The notes beneath the pieces were generated by a model, which was not told where the DNA came from, searched no databases, and was given only the letters and a program-made list of their open reading frames with translations. Below, one piece after another: positions 51,495-62,693 of a stretch of 64,000 bases of DNA. This DNA comes from Acanthochlamys bracteata (Eukaryota; Streptophyta; Magnoliopsida; Pandanales; Velloziaceae): NCBI GenBank assembly GCA_019914995.1, contig CM034135.1:1428501-1492500 (forward strand). The letters are read 5' to 3'. Within the stretch, counting starts at the first letter, position 1, and each line of letters opens with the position of its first letter. Made by a program: the position numbers and the translations under genes.

Positions 51495-54400
51495 ATGGCC
51501 GTGAGTTTCAAGTATTGGGATGATTCTGCTACCCCAGAGGATATTCAATCAATGTGGATAGATGCCGATGTAAGAAAAGAGTGGATTGATGCTGGAGAAA
51601 GAATGGGGCAGAAGGTTCACCTGTCGAGAGACCCTGATGGACAGCCTTATCTTACACAAATAGAAATGAGGGTATGTGTTAGCACTCTAGTCTGATCTTA
51701 ATCGTTCTATAAAGATGCTGGGTTTTTAAACTTTAGTGTAGGTAGCTATTATGTCTCTCTTGGATTTGTTTGTTTGTGTATTATTTTTGTCTTGATCACT
51801 TTTCTTTTAATTTTTTGTAGGCTGTAACTGATGTTGTTGTTCACAGGCACTTTGAATCACAAGTTAATCCGGTACTGTGATCCAACTTCCTTTTTGAGGA
51901 ATTTCTTAATCGACCTTGGCATGTGTTGTATGTCATTAGAAAATGATACTGTCAGTTCTAGAATACAGTTTGTACATTGTTACCCATTCTGGACATCATC
52001 TTAGAAGTTTGAACAACTTTTTGAGAATTTAGATTAAGTGCAGTCTTAACAAACAAATCTGTCACTCTTACGTATATTCTCTGATAGTGATGGGAGTTTA
52101 CCTTTAATCCATTTGAACATGCTCTTCTCGTTCTATAGTGCAGGATATGATCTGTTCTATTGCTGAAATTCTGAGTGGACGACAACTTCTTGCAGAAAAT
52201 TATGATAAAAAAGCTAAAGAAAGTAAGATTGGTATCATGCAAATGACACCATCAACAGCACAATGGCTTGTCAGGTTTTCCTCTTACAATAGAAGATACA
52301 TATGAGAAGTACCAAATATTTACCTCATGTATGATTTTCATTAAATATTCTAGTTTATGGATTTTTACAGGGAGATTGGCTACAGATATTATGACATAGA
52401 TGGAGATTGGACGTTGCTCTGTAGGCCCTTTGTGAATATTTATTTTGGTGCAGCATATATAATGTGGCTTTCGAACTACAATGGAATGTACGTTTACAAC
52501 TCCACTATTGAATTTCTAGTTCAAATTGTTAGTTAATCAAGCCATAGGCGTCAAACATGGACAACCACATGTTGCTTTCAGAGAAAGAAGTGAGGAGTTT
52601 ATTGTAAGAGCTTACAAGGGGGGCATAATGAAGGCAACTCATAAGTCGACATTGGAGTTTTTCCAGAAGTACCTCACTATTAAAGAGAGTTTGCCACCAA
52701 GAAGGTTGGTGCTATTTAAACCCTCCACAGATGTACCTTCATGCATGCATGTATACATTTTTCTAGTTGAACACACCTGCAAAAGCATTTATCTTTGAGA
52801 TCCTGTGACTATGAGATTCTAAGTCTTCTCAAACCTTCTTAGGATAGTCTAGATGTAAGAAAGAGTAAATTGATTTTAAAACAGATTAAAGCTTAAGAAG
52901 CTCTTTCTTAAGTGAACGGTATTTTGTTGATTCTAAAGAATGAAGAGCAGTATGACCTGTAGTATAAAGAACGCTTAGTGGATGTCTTGGAATCATATGC
53001 ACCACTATGCTGATTGAAATCCAGTATGAAGTGATTCAAATAGAATTCTGGCAAGCCTGTCTCTTAGATTTTACTAAACTTATAGTTTCTCCATAACATG
53101 TAAAGGCCTAATGCATTTCTGGAAACAAATTTGCTGCTCCCTAACATGTAATGGCTAGGAGATGCTTATACAATTTACAGAGACTTTGGTGAAATTGAAA
53201 CTCAAGCAAAAACATCTTTAACCACTTTTCCCATGAATCACTTATTTTCTACAATACTCTATGGGCACAAAAACCATATGATCTTTCTGAAACTTCTTCT
53301 TGCAGAGTACACTACATGAACTATCCTTCATCAGAATTTGATGCATCAGTTCCAGCAAATACAGGTTACTTGTTGCTTCTGACTCAGCAGTTTCTGAATT
53401 CTACTCTTCTGTTTTAGAAATGGTGCTCCGTTTTAATTATACAGGAATAGAGAAGCATTCTGGCAGATCTCTCCACAAAACTCGACCTGTGTTAGTTGTT
53501 TGAATGACAGTAGCATTTTCACTCTTTTCCAAGTTGAATCTTCCTTGAAGTTTTCAACATAGACAAGCTATACAAAGTTTAGGGAAGAATTGGGTTTTGT
53601 GCAAGATGCAATTATATTTTAATTCCTAGAAACTTGGTTTCACTCAAATAAATAAATCTATGACTATGACTAAGCCGTTTGTCTAATATATCACCTGAAG
53701 CTATTAATAATTGGAGACTGTTTGGAAATCAGGGCAACCATGGATTTATTGGGACTCGAGAACATCTCCTGATGACATGGATGAGCTATGGAATAAACCT
53801 GATGTTTTGAAAGAATGGACAAAATCTGGCGAGAGACGTGGAAGAGTGCGCTTTTCACATGATGCAGAAAAGCGGCCTTATCTGTCCAGAACAGAGATTA
53901 AGGTAATTTTTGGAATGTAAATTAGTGACTTAGATGCGATAGAGTAGCTCTTCATTTTGCTCTATGGTTTTTGTTCACATGAACTTCTCGTGGTACTATG
54001 GTCCACTTATTACATATGTTACTTCCACAATAGCAACTTCTTTTAAGAAAATCAGGTGGTGAACCAATCACAGGAAATCTTATTTGTAGGTTTGGTTTCT
54101 AATTTGCTTAATAGATTGACCAAACAAAACTTTAACTTGTTCACCTTTTTTTAACACTTATATGTTTCAAAAGTATCTAACTCCCTTCTATCCTCTAACC
54201 TTTGTCCAGTTATTTTTTTGCTTTAGACTTTGTGGGTAGTGTAAATCCAATTTTCTTCTCTGATTTAATTTATGTCACTTCCAGGCAGTTGCTGAAATAA
54301 TTGTTGCACGGCACTTCATTTCAAAAAGAGTAAAAGCTGTAAGTAGCTTGTCTACTTTTTGACATTAATATACAGGAAGGATAGATGTTAAAATGTTATC

Positions 54401-55863
54401 TGCGGTACTCAAATAACACTGAATCCCTGTGTGGTGCATTGTGTCTCATGTATACTGCCATGACGAATTTCTTTCTTTAGTCTGCTTTGGCTGCACTAGC
54501 GGACGAGTGCAGCATGCGATTTGTAAATGGAGTGCGCTCACGTACTGGGTTGACAGGCATAGACTACCCAACAGCAGTCTGGCTTTACAAGTTGGTTCAT
54601 ATTCTCTGTCCTGATCTATTGGTTTCGAGTCTAATTTATACTAAATCTAGAAAGTAAACTCATCTCAAAAAAAAGAAAAAAAAAGGGATCTGGTGGGGAA
54701 GATAGCCCTAATTACATTGTGTGTTTTCCGACTCTGTGCTAATTCAAGCTTATATCTCTAAATTTTTCTTTCTCTGTTCTTGTGGAGAAGGGATCTTGGC
54801 TATAGGGCGTACAATGTTGATTCTGTAGATGATCTATGCAAGCCATTCGTCTCAATGTACTTTGGTGCTGCATACATGGCGTGGTTGTCAGAATATGAAG
54901 GAAGGTGAATTCAGGATCATATAAGCTCACATTTGTTGAATATAACATATGCCTGCCAGTTAGTAACTTCTGATTGGAAAATGATAGCTGTAGCATTCAT
55001 TAATTCCTTTACTTTTGTTTTGCAAATATGGTTTTTTGGCATTTAAACAAATGTATGCATCTTCTGCTATTAACAGATTCTAATGTTCAACCTTGCCTTG
55101 TGTTAGGGAACAAAGCTATGAATTTATAGTTCAAGCTTACCTTGGAGGTGGTCCAGATAAGGTCAATGTTCAAGAAACAGGTCCCCTTTGGAAAAAATTT
55201 CAGGAGACTCTGTGCTTCTATGAAGAAGAAAGAAAGTACGTGTGCTCAGAAACAACATATATTGGTGATGTACATCTAATCTATTACCCAACACTCTTTT
55301 CCACTTGTAGCGTAGTTTCTCTCTTATAGCACTAAGTTGAGTTCATATATTGATGTGATTATAATTGATCGACCATTATTTCCATATCATTGCTTTCATG
55401 TTAACTCACTCCTACAAGTAATAGTTTAAGTTGACTTTATATGCATCTTTTTTAGGGATCAAGGGAGCGGTTGCTCCATCTTGTAAGACGCCAGACGCCG
55501 TCTGTTGTTTTACGGAGAGGTACGCGCTCAAAATTTTTTTAGAGAGCTTCATGTTTCAAGTAGCTTAATTTGTATTGATCAAGGAGTATCTCCTTAAATT
55601 GCAACAGATTTTGTTTGTTCATGCTTCATAGATCCCTTGATTCTCTTTTAATATACATTTAATCAGAGAATCGATGGTGCTGTTCAATTGAGTTTAAACT
55701 ACTGCCTGTATATCTGGACCTTCTTTGGTTTTCATGATGGTCTGTGACGGCATTTCTCTGTGCAGGTTTTGTTGCTAAGCCTGAGATTGGGAATGAACCA
55801 TTCACAGTATTCTCAAAACCATTTAAGGGAGCCCATACTCCAAATCTGAAGTTCCAGAATTGA
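51495..55863 (+). CDS. Two-repeat plant protein with lytic-transglycosylase (SLT)-like domains
   Basis: Thirteen exons: 51495-51671, 51821-51871, 52144-52274, 52371-52487, 52582-52704, 53306-53364, 53733-53902, 54285-54338, 54481-54590, 54791-54904, 55107-55235, 55464-55519 and 55766-55863, giving 462 residues. The protein is two tandem units of about 215 residues. Each has YWD...P-D...W...EW...GER...PYL...E at its start and an SLT-like part after it. Unit 1 has ENYDKKAKESKIGIMQMTP-STA (Glu94 aligns with the catalytic Glu of the fold; GIMQ at 106-109) and PFVNIYFGAAYIMWLSNYNG. Unit 2 keeps a Glu (303) and PFVSMYFGAAYMAWLSEYEG but has GLTGIDYPTA where GLMQ is expected. Bacterial relatives cleave peptidoglycan; the plant role is not known to me. 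No signal peptide is visible. An alternative acceptor at 55455/55456 would give a short end (KDQGSGCSIL). Confidence 0.85.
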
Positions 55864-56360
55864 AGCTGACCTACCCATTCATATATGTACAGAAATCAAT
55901 GTATACGAGCGCACTTGAATAATATAATGAGCTAATGGATTGCTTTATTTATCACAGCACAAATATAATTGATAAAGAAACACTTACAGACTCTAGTAGC
56001 GAATGTGTCGATTTATAGAGCATACATAAAACAACACGAGAAATTATAGTAGGCAACTACAATAACAACTAAAATAAGACAATAATTGTTATAATAAAGC
56101 TTTTAAGAAACTCCTAATAGACTTCAAAATTTTCCGGGTACAATTTAACACCATAAAGAAAAGGGGAAGAAAAAGAGCTTTCAGTGCATCCTTAAAACAA
56201 AGAAGGTTCTTTTGCGGAGCTCTTACCACCACTTGGATTGTCTGCTTTGTCGTGGGGTATACAAAATTGAACAAGATCTGCCAAAAAACGCATGCTTTTG
56301 AGAAAAATCGAAACTAGTTCTAGAAGAGCAACTTCACAAAATGTAACACAAACATTCACC
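55864..56360. other. Space between convergent transglycosylase-like and NOG1 genes
   Basis: About 500 bp between two convergent stop codons should hold both 3' untranslated regions. The short frames are not supported as genes. No repeat was recognised. Confidence 0.6.
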
Positions 56361-58379
56361 TCAACGCCTGCTCGTCTTGCCAATTGAACGCTTTCCCGAA
56401 AACAAATGCTTAGGTTTTAAGTTGGGAATGGTTCTGTCAGCCTCTCCACGACGAGCATCCTTGTTTCTCAATTTAACAGCCTTCTTTGCTATCTTAAGTG
56501 CCTTAACCTTCTGGGCAGAGTCCTTAAATCCTTCACCAGGTGTAACTTCACCAGGAGGCCTTGATTTAGACCTTGACCTTGATCGTGACTGCAGACGCAT
56601 CTTCTTATTATACCCGTCATCATCTATATCCATAGACTCAGTACTGTTATCTCCAAATACAGATCTCTCCCTTTTCCGACCTCTCCTGGAGACAGATCTG
56701 CTGCGAGCACGGTTGACTGCTGCAGTGGGGTCTATCCCAAGAGCAGACAGTTCCCTGCCCATTCTTTCAGAAGTGAACTCTCTGTCTTTGTCATGCTTTC
56801 TTGACACAATAGGGCGACTTTCAGCAGTGCTCTTCTTAATTCTATGTTGCATGATCATCTTTCTCTTCTTTTTCCTAATCTCGGCAAGAGCCTCTTGCTG
56901 CTCGGGATTGAGGTAATTTCCATCCATCTCGAAGTCCTCCTCTCCCTCAACTTGATTTCCCTCTTCCCTCTCCAGCTCTTCCAACCTCACTAAAATATCT
57001 GCATCAACAAAGTCATAGACATTATGCCCATCTAAAATTTCCGGTATAACATCCTCCTTCCACTCATTGTTGGCCAAAATGTAATGCTTCCTTAAATTGG
57101 CTGAGTAGACACCAGCACCACCGTTTTCATTTTCTAAATCCTTCTCAAGCTTCCTATTTTCCTTGGATGCATTGTCCCTTGCTCTTGTTTCTAGAACTGC
57201 CTGTGGTATACAAGGAGGCCGTTCCTTGTTGTCACGTGCCTTCGGCATTGCAACATGAAACCGGTTCAAACAGTCATTTATTCTCTTCGACTTCATTTTT
57301 ACTTCCACCCTCTGATCCAAAAGCCTATCACAAGCAGCATGTTTTACGGCCATGACTCCATTTTCAGTCAAAGTACTCATACTCATCAAGATCTCATCCT
57401 CCTTGGGCTCACCACCTTGAGCTTTAACAGCTTTTATGGCTTCTTCCTTCATTTCCATGACCAACTTCATTTCTTCTTCAGAAAGTTTCTCCAGAGGCTG
57501 CAAATCAATCTTGTTACAAACAATGAGTAGGGGCTTGTTCATGAAGAGAGACTTGATGCTATGGAAAAGCGCTGCCTGCTGCGCTATTGTGTATCCACAA
57601 GACCCTGAAAGATCCAGAAAGAACAGTATCGCAGCCTTCAAATGGGCAAGTGCAGTGATGCTGCACATCTCTATTATATTTCTGTCCTCAAAAGGTCGGT
57701 CCAATATACCAGGTGTATCAATCACTTGGTAGCGAAGATACTTGTAGTCTGTGTGTCCAACAAATAAAGATTTTGTAGTGAATGCATATGGCTGGACATC
57801 GACATCAGCTCTAGTAATCTTGTTAATGAAAGAGCTCTTGCCAACATTTGGATACCCACAAATTAATATTGTACGAGTATTAGGGTCTATAGAAGGAAGC
57901 CTGGCCATGTGCTGGCGTATCTGTTCCAAGTAAGCCAAGCTGGGACCAATGCGTTTTATGACAGTGCACATACGACCCAGAGCAGCAATTTTCAGACACT
58001 TGCACCTGTAAAGTGAATCCCCATACTTCAGCAGCTTAACATAATCTTTCTGGATTTTCCCAATGATATTCCTCGCTGTGTTTATCTGACCTAAAGCCAG
58101 CTTGTAGTGGTCCTTGTTGTAAAGGACATGCATAAGATCACCATAGAATGGGTGGATATCATCCAACCGGGGGAACTCATCAATAATGGTGGATAGCTTC
58201 TCATGGAAGTTCTGCTGTGTGTACTTCACTTTCCGCATATAGAAACCTCGGATACGGGATATGGCATACCCTTTGTGTACTACAGTCGGGGTTTGGCGTT
58301 GGGTCCGGGACAAAATGATGTCTATGAAATCCTTCCCTGATGGGACCACTGTGATTTTCTTGAAATTATACTGCACCAT
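56361..58379 (-). CDS. NOG1: Nucleolar GTP-binding protein NOG1
   Basis: A single coding exon encodes 672 residues. NOG1 is a GTPase needed for 60S ribosomal subunit maturation in the nucleolus. The N-terminal helical domain begins MVQYNFKKITVVPS. The G domain has the P-loop GYPNVGKSS (175-183), switch I FTT (200-202), DTPG (221-224) and NKID. The C-terminal half is charged, with RKKKRKM and RSRSRSKSRP stretches suited to nucleolar localisation, and ends KTSRR. The length matches plant and yeast NOG1. A 5' untranslated exon lies at about 59640-59700, joined by an intron (donor GTACGT near 59639, acceptor before GGAAAGTATAG near 58423) that ends about 45 bp before the ATG. Confidence 0.96.
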   Translation of the reverse strand: MVQYNFKKITVVPSGKDFIDIILSRTQRQTPTVVHKGYAISRIRGFYMRKVKYTQQNFHEKLSTIIDEFPRLDDIHPFYGDLMHVLYNKDHYKLALGQINTARNIIGKIQKDYVKLLKYGDSLYRCKCLKIAALGRMCTVIKRIGPSLAYLEQIRQHMARLPSIDPNTRTILICGYPNVGKSSFINKITRADVDVQPYAFTTKSLFVGHTDYKYLRYQVIDTPGILDRPFEDRNIIEMCSITALAHLKAAILFFLDLSGSCGYTIAQQAALFHSIKSLFMNKPLLIVCNKIDLQPLEKLSEEEMKLVMEMKEEAIKAVKAQGGEPKEDEILMSMSTLTENGVMAVKHAACDRLLDQRVEVKMKSKRINDCLNRFHVAMPKARDNKERPPCIPQAVLETRARDNASKENRKLEKDLENENGGAGVYSANLRKHYILANNEWKEDVIPEILDGHNVYDFVDADILVRLEELEREEGNQVEGEEDFEMDGNYLNPEQQEALAEIRKKKRKMIMQHRIKKSTAESRPIVSRKHDKDREFTSERMGRELSALGIDPTAAVNRARSRSVSRRGRKRERSVFGDNSTESMDIDDDGYNKKMRLQSRSRSRSKSRPPGEVTPGEGFKDSAQKVKALKIAKKAVKLRNKDARRGEADRTIPNLKPKHLFSGKRSIGKTSRR

Positions 58380-58423
58380 CTTGTCACCAAACTTCAGGTA
58401 TGCGAACTATACTTTCCCTGAAA

Positions 58424-59640
58424 CTTGGGAAAGAGCAAAATAGTAAAGAAACAAAGAGAACATAGTGTCCAACGCAATCATCTTCATGTAAATTGTTTCC
58501 AAAAGCAATACGCAATTACCCAGTTTAGCCTACTCAGCTGCAATGTGAAGTTAAATTTTTAACATCATGATAATCAAAGTCATAATTGAGTTTAATTCAA
58601 GAGTAGGGGCATCCATTGTGTTCCTCTGATATACACAAGCCACAAAGAAGCAATCTTTTAAAAATACAAAATTGCTTCTAAATATACAAAAAGTAGGAGC
58701 TTGGAGTTTGACTATAAGACCTCCAATACAAGTACAAGTCACAGAAGTACAAAGTGTGTAAGATATTAACTAAGGTTGTATAAATAAGAAGAGACTAAAC
58801 AAACTAAGGTTGTGGGCAACAAAAACTGAACTTCGGTAGATGAGAAAGAACTATTAACTTGTTCTCTCGTGATTAAGCATAAGAAAACACTTAAAAGAAG
58901 AAACCAAAAGCTGCATCCTTCAAAGTTCAAATCTGGCTCTCATGGCATCACGTTATTTGAACTATATTGATCACATTGAAGAAGCAATAACAAATTCACA
59001 GTCAAAATTTAGAAAATTGCCATGGAGAAAGCTCAAAGGCATGCTATTTTCATCAAAAGTGTGGGAATAATAAGGAATTTTTATTCTCTCTACTCTCGCT
59101 TTCTCCAGCTCCTTTTTCATCCTTGACCATTTCTCTCCTCTCTCATACCTTCACTTGTTAGATCTTTCTTAAACAATGATATGTTCTAATCCCAAGCTTT
59201 ATTAACCAAAACAAGAACAAAAACGTCTCCTTTCTACATTGCCCGACTCAAAAAAATAAACTTCACCACAGTTTCACAGCTAAACAAAACGACAAACCTC
59301 ATACCAACATATGAACATTACCAGTAACCTAAAACCAAATCATCACACAAAGAAAAAATACCTCCTTGCTGCATTCCCTTGCTAAAAAATTGAAACTTTA
59401 TTTCAGTTTTCCAGCTAAACAAAGCCAGCAACTCCATTACCATAACAATCCAATCAAAAATATGAACGAAAAACAAAACTCAGTATAGAAAACCAAAATC
59501 ATTACAAAAACAAATTCCTCCTATCAATCAATGCTGCTACTACTAATACCTTCAGAAGAATCAGCACCAAATCAACACCAACAAACATCAATCAATCAAT
59601 CAATATAACCGAATAACACAGAACCAAATGGATACGTACA
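58424..59640 (-). other. 5' untranslated intron of the NOG1 gene
   Basis: About 1.2 kb without a coding frame. The minus strand shows a donor GTACGT after the leader exon and an acceptor TTTCAG before the second leader exon. The content is AT-rich and unremarkable. Long leader introns are common in highly expressed plant genes. Confidence 0.55.
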
Positions 59641-60192
59641 GAATTCGATGAGAAGATCAGTGCCTCTCTGTCGAAGGCGGCGGCGCTGGTCTCGTACTTT
59701 GTACCGCCAAACCCTAGCTTTATATACAAAGGAAAACGAAAGATATTTAAGTTCTAATTATTAAATATTGCATAGTTAGTCCATTTCTAGGTTTGCAATA
59801 TTTACCTAAATAATGTGGTTTGGCAAAATCAGCCGGCTTCTTTCTTATAATTGGACCTGAGAGAAAACGTAATTACTAGGTAAGCCCACAATAAACAATC
59901 GTGCACTGTTTTTGCTATTAGTAGTTAACATAGACCTATTAATTATTGTTTAGTAAACTCAAGCCCTTTAACTGAACCAGAGAAATTAATTACAAAATAT
60001 TCGATAATAATCTATGTTTGCGACATCGATCTCTTTAAATAACTTTAATATAAAGAGTAAAGACAACCCCTTATTGGGCCTGAACAATGGCATAAGTTGC
60101 TATTGGGAGCCCATTTACATATTCGTTGCTTCTTTGTTTTCCTTTTTCTCTCTTTCTTGCAAATCCCAAAACTTGAGCGCCGCATCTGGAAA
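59641..60192. promoter_or_regulatory. Head-to-head promoter region of NOG1 and TRAPPC6
   Basis: The NOG1 leader exon starts near 59700, next to CAAACCCTAGC (59707-59717). This is a telo-box (AAACCCTA), frequent near transcription starts of plant ribosome-biogenesis genes. AAGCCCACA near 59884 and TTGGGCCTGA near 60073 are site II-type words. TRAPPC6 starts at 60193. Confidence 0.5.
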
Positions 60193-62605
60193 ATGGCTCC
60201 GCTGCCGCTAGCGCCGCGCTCCGGTGATGCAGTCTTCGCCAACATTGATCGCGTCGTAAGAGATCTCAAAGTCGAATCTTTCTTGTTTCTTACGGTTGTT
60301 TGTGGATTGGTTTGCTGATTGGTTGAGTGATTGCAGAATGCGGAGTTGTTCACGCTTACGTACGGAGCGACCGTGCGGCAGCTGCTCACTGATCTCGAGG
60401 AGGTTGAGGAAGTCAACAACCAGCTCGATCAGATGTATACTTACTCTAAATTGACTGAGCTTGTTTTTCTTTTGATGATCGTGGTTTTTTTCAACGATTA
60501 AAGTTTTACTTTCAAAATTCGCTTCAATGAACTAGATCCTGCTTTTAATTGTAGCTGCAGATTTGAAAGTTTCAAAATGTTTTCCCTTCACTATGTCAGC
60601 TTCAGACAAGTAAAACGCTTGCTTAAGCTCTCAAGCTCCGCTGTTATAGCTTTTATGGAAGCTGTGTAGAATTGGTTAGACGTTAATCTGAATATGTAAA
60701 AAGTGTTGATTGTTTTTTTATTTTAATTCATGGTATGTTCCTATACTTGTGGCAAGTTTTAGGTAGAAAGGTTTTTAATAGGAAATGATATTAGCCACAA
60801 GAGAGTGTGAAGTCAAAGGAAGACTGAGGATTTATGATTTCGTAATCTGTGGTTTTGGGAAATCTAAAAGTGGCCTCTGAGCTGGTTTCTGCCTTTGCTC
60901 AACTTCTTGCAAACTTCTGCATCCTTTGGGCTTGTACTTAGTTCATACTATACATGTAAATTAAGCTTGTTGTGGCTTCCAGAAGATTAAAATCTTGAAA
61001 TGTTAATCTAATTTTGTAGCATAGAATGGTGCTCACACTTACTACAGGTTGAAGAATAATCGAAGGCATATTATCATGTATTCGTACTGTTTCTGAAGAA
61101 ATTTGTCTTCTCAGTTTCACAGCTTGGTTATTATTGTTATGGTTTATATCTGGATCAAATCGTGAAACTAGAATTTCCAACTTTTCAATAATGTCAATGT
61201 CATGCTTTATTGTAAATGGAACCAAATTCTAGTAATTCCTTGTTATTTAGACTTCTTTCGTTTCAGCATTATGTTTATAGTGCTTTTTGCATTGGCAGGG
61301 GCTATAACATTGGAATTCGACTAGTAGATGAATTCCTCGCCAAATCTAACGTCTCAAGATGTGTAGACTTCAAGGAGACAGCTGAAGTGATTGCCAAGGT
61401 TAGCCCAAGTTAAACCTTTACTAAGCCAGCAAGAGTTATTTGGTGCTGGTTTGACCAACACCAGAAACATGGTTCGTTACTTTCCAACGACCACTTTCGC
61501 ATGAAGAAATTATTTCAACAGTAATATGGCAGTCATCATGAGTACAAAGTCTAGCCCTTTTGGTTGGGTTGGCTGTTTCCTGTATGTGTCTCTGCATGCA
61601 AAGCAATTGGAAAAGTATATCTTCAGTTTAGTGCTAATATTAGATTCTTGCATTAGAAAAGTACATCAGGTAATATGTGTCTTTCTTTGCACTGACCAGT
61701 TTGTGTCCTTTATGGTTATTAGTCTTCTTTCTTTTGTGGTGTGTATGCGTGTGGCTTGTGATCTTTGCTTGATGTGTTTCATCTAATTTTGTCGGTGAAT
61801 GGAAATTGGTCTAATAACATACTTAAACAGGTTGGTTTAAAAATGCTCCTAGGCTTCACTGCGACTGTGACTAACTGGAATTCTGAGGAGTCGAGTTGCA
61901 GCCTTGTCTTGGAGGACAATCCACTCGTTGATTTTGTTGAGCTTCCTGACACATGCCAGGGTCTTTATTACTGCAACATTTTGAGTGGAGTCATCAGAGG
62001 AGCGCTTGAAATGGTCTGTTTTTTGTAATAGTTATTCTGTGGTCATCCATGCTTTACATTAGAGTTGTCTACTCATCATTGTCAAAGATCGTATTTAGGC
62101 TGTCAAGATACTCCTTTCAGGCTAAGCCTTTAGCAGTGCTTATCTTGTCTACCATTAGCAGCCTTTAAGCTGCTTTATATATAAGAATGAGAGGTAGGTA
62201 GTAAAATTAGATCAATCGGGTTGATTGAAATTTTTGAAGGTTGTGTAGCTTACTATGCTGGTAGGTAAAGTATGTGCAATAGTTCTGATTTGGCATAAAC
62301 TGAACCATGTAATGGTAAACAGAAGGAGAGACTTGTTCAGGCGAGAGGCAACCATTAGGGAGCTAACCTGGTCAAGATAAATTAAGAAAATTATTGAAAA
62401 CTTCTTATGGATATATGATCTCTGCTTGAAAATAGATTGCATGATATTCATGTGCACAAGCATTGTGTGCTTGTATGCTCGAGTAAGAATTCAGTCTTGG
62501 GACACCCTTTGCATTGACCATGATAGATGGGGGATTGTTCATTGATACTCTGCTTAATCTTGTTTTCAGGTTTCGATGAAGACTGAAAGTAACCTGGGTT
62601 CGTGA
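60193..62605 (+). CDS. TRAPP complex subunit 6 (Trs33-like), C-terminus frameshifted
   Basis: Five exons: 60193-60255, 60337-60434, 61299-61398, 61831-62013 and 62570-62605, giving 159 residues as read. TRAPPC6/Trs33 is a core subunit of the TRAPP vesicle-tethering complex at the Golgi. The fold is seen in RVNAELFTLTYGATVRQLL, GYNIGIRLVDEFLAKS, KMLLGFTATVTNW and LYYCNILSGVIRGALEM. Exon 5 starts VSMKTES, then one extra A (AGTAACC where AGTACC is expected) shifts the frame, and translation stops at 62605. Without that base the frame would continue through a conserved tail to a stop at 62691-62693. The gene may be slightly truncated, damaged, or carry a sequencing error. Sites and frame elsewhere are intact. 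Confidence 0.88.
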
Positions 62606-62693
62606 TATGCTGCATGGTGATGATGCCTATGAGCTGCGCGTGAAACTTCTGAAACAAGTTCTAGAGGAATATCCCTACAAAAATGACGACTAA

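Noticed and set aside
57167..57933. Plus-strand frames of 60-98 codons across NOG1
   Set aside because: These are shadows of the intact minus-strand NOG1 frame.
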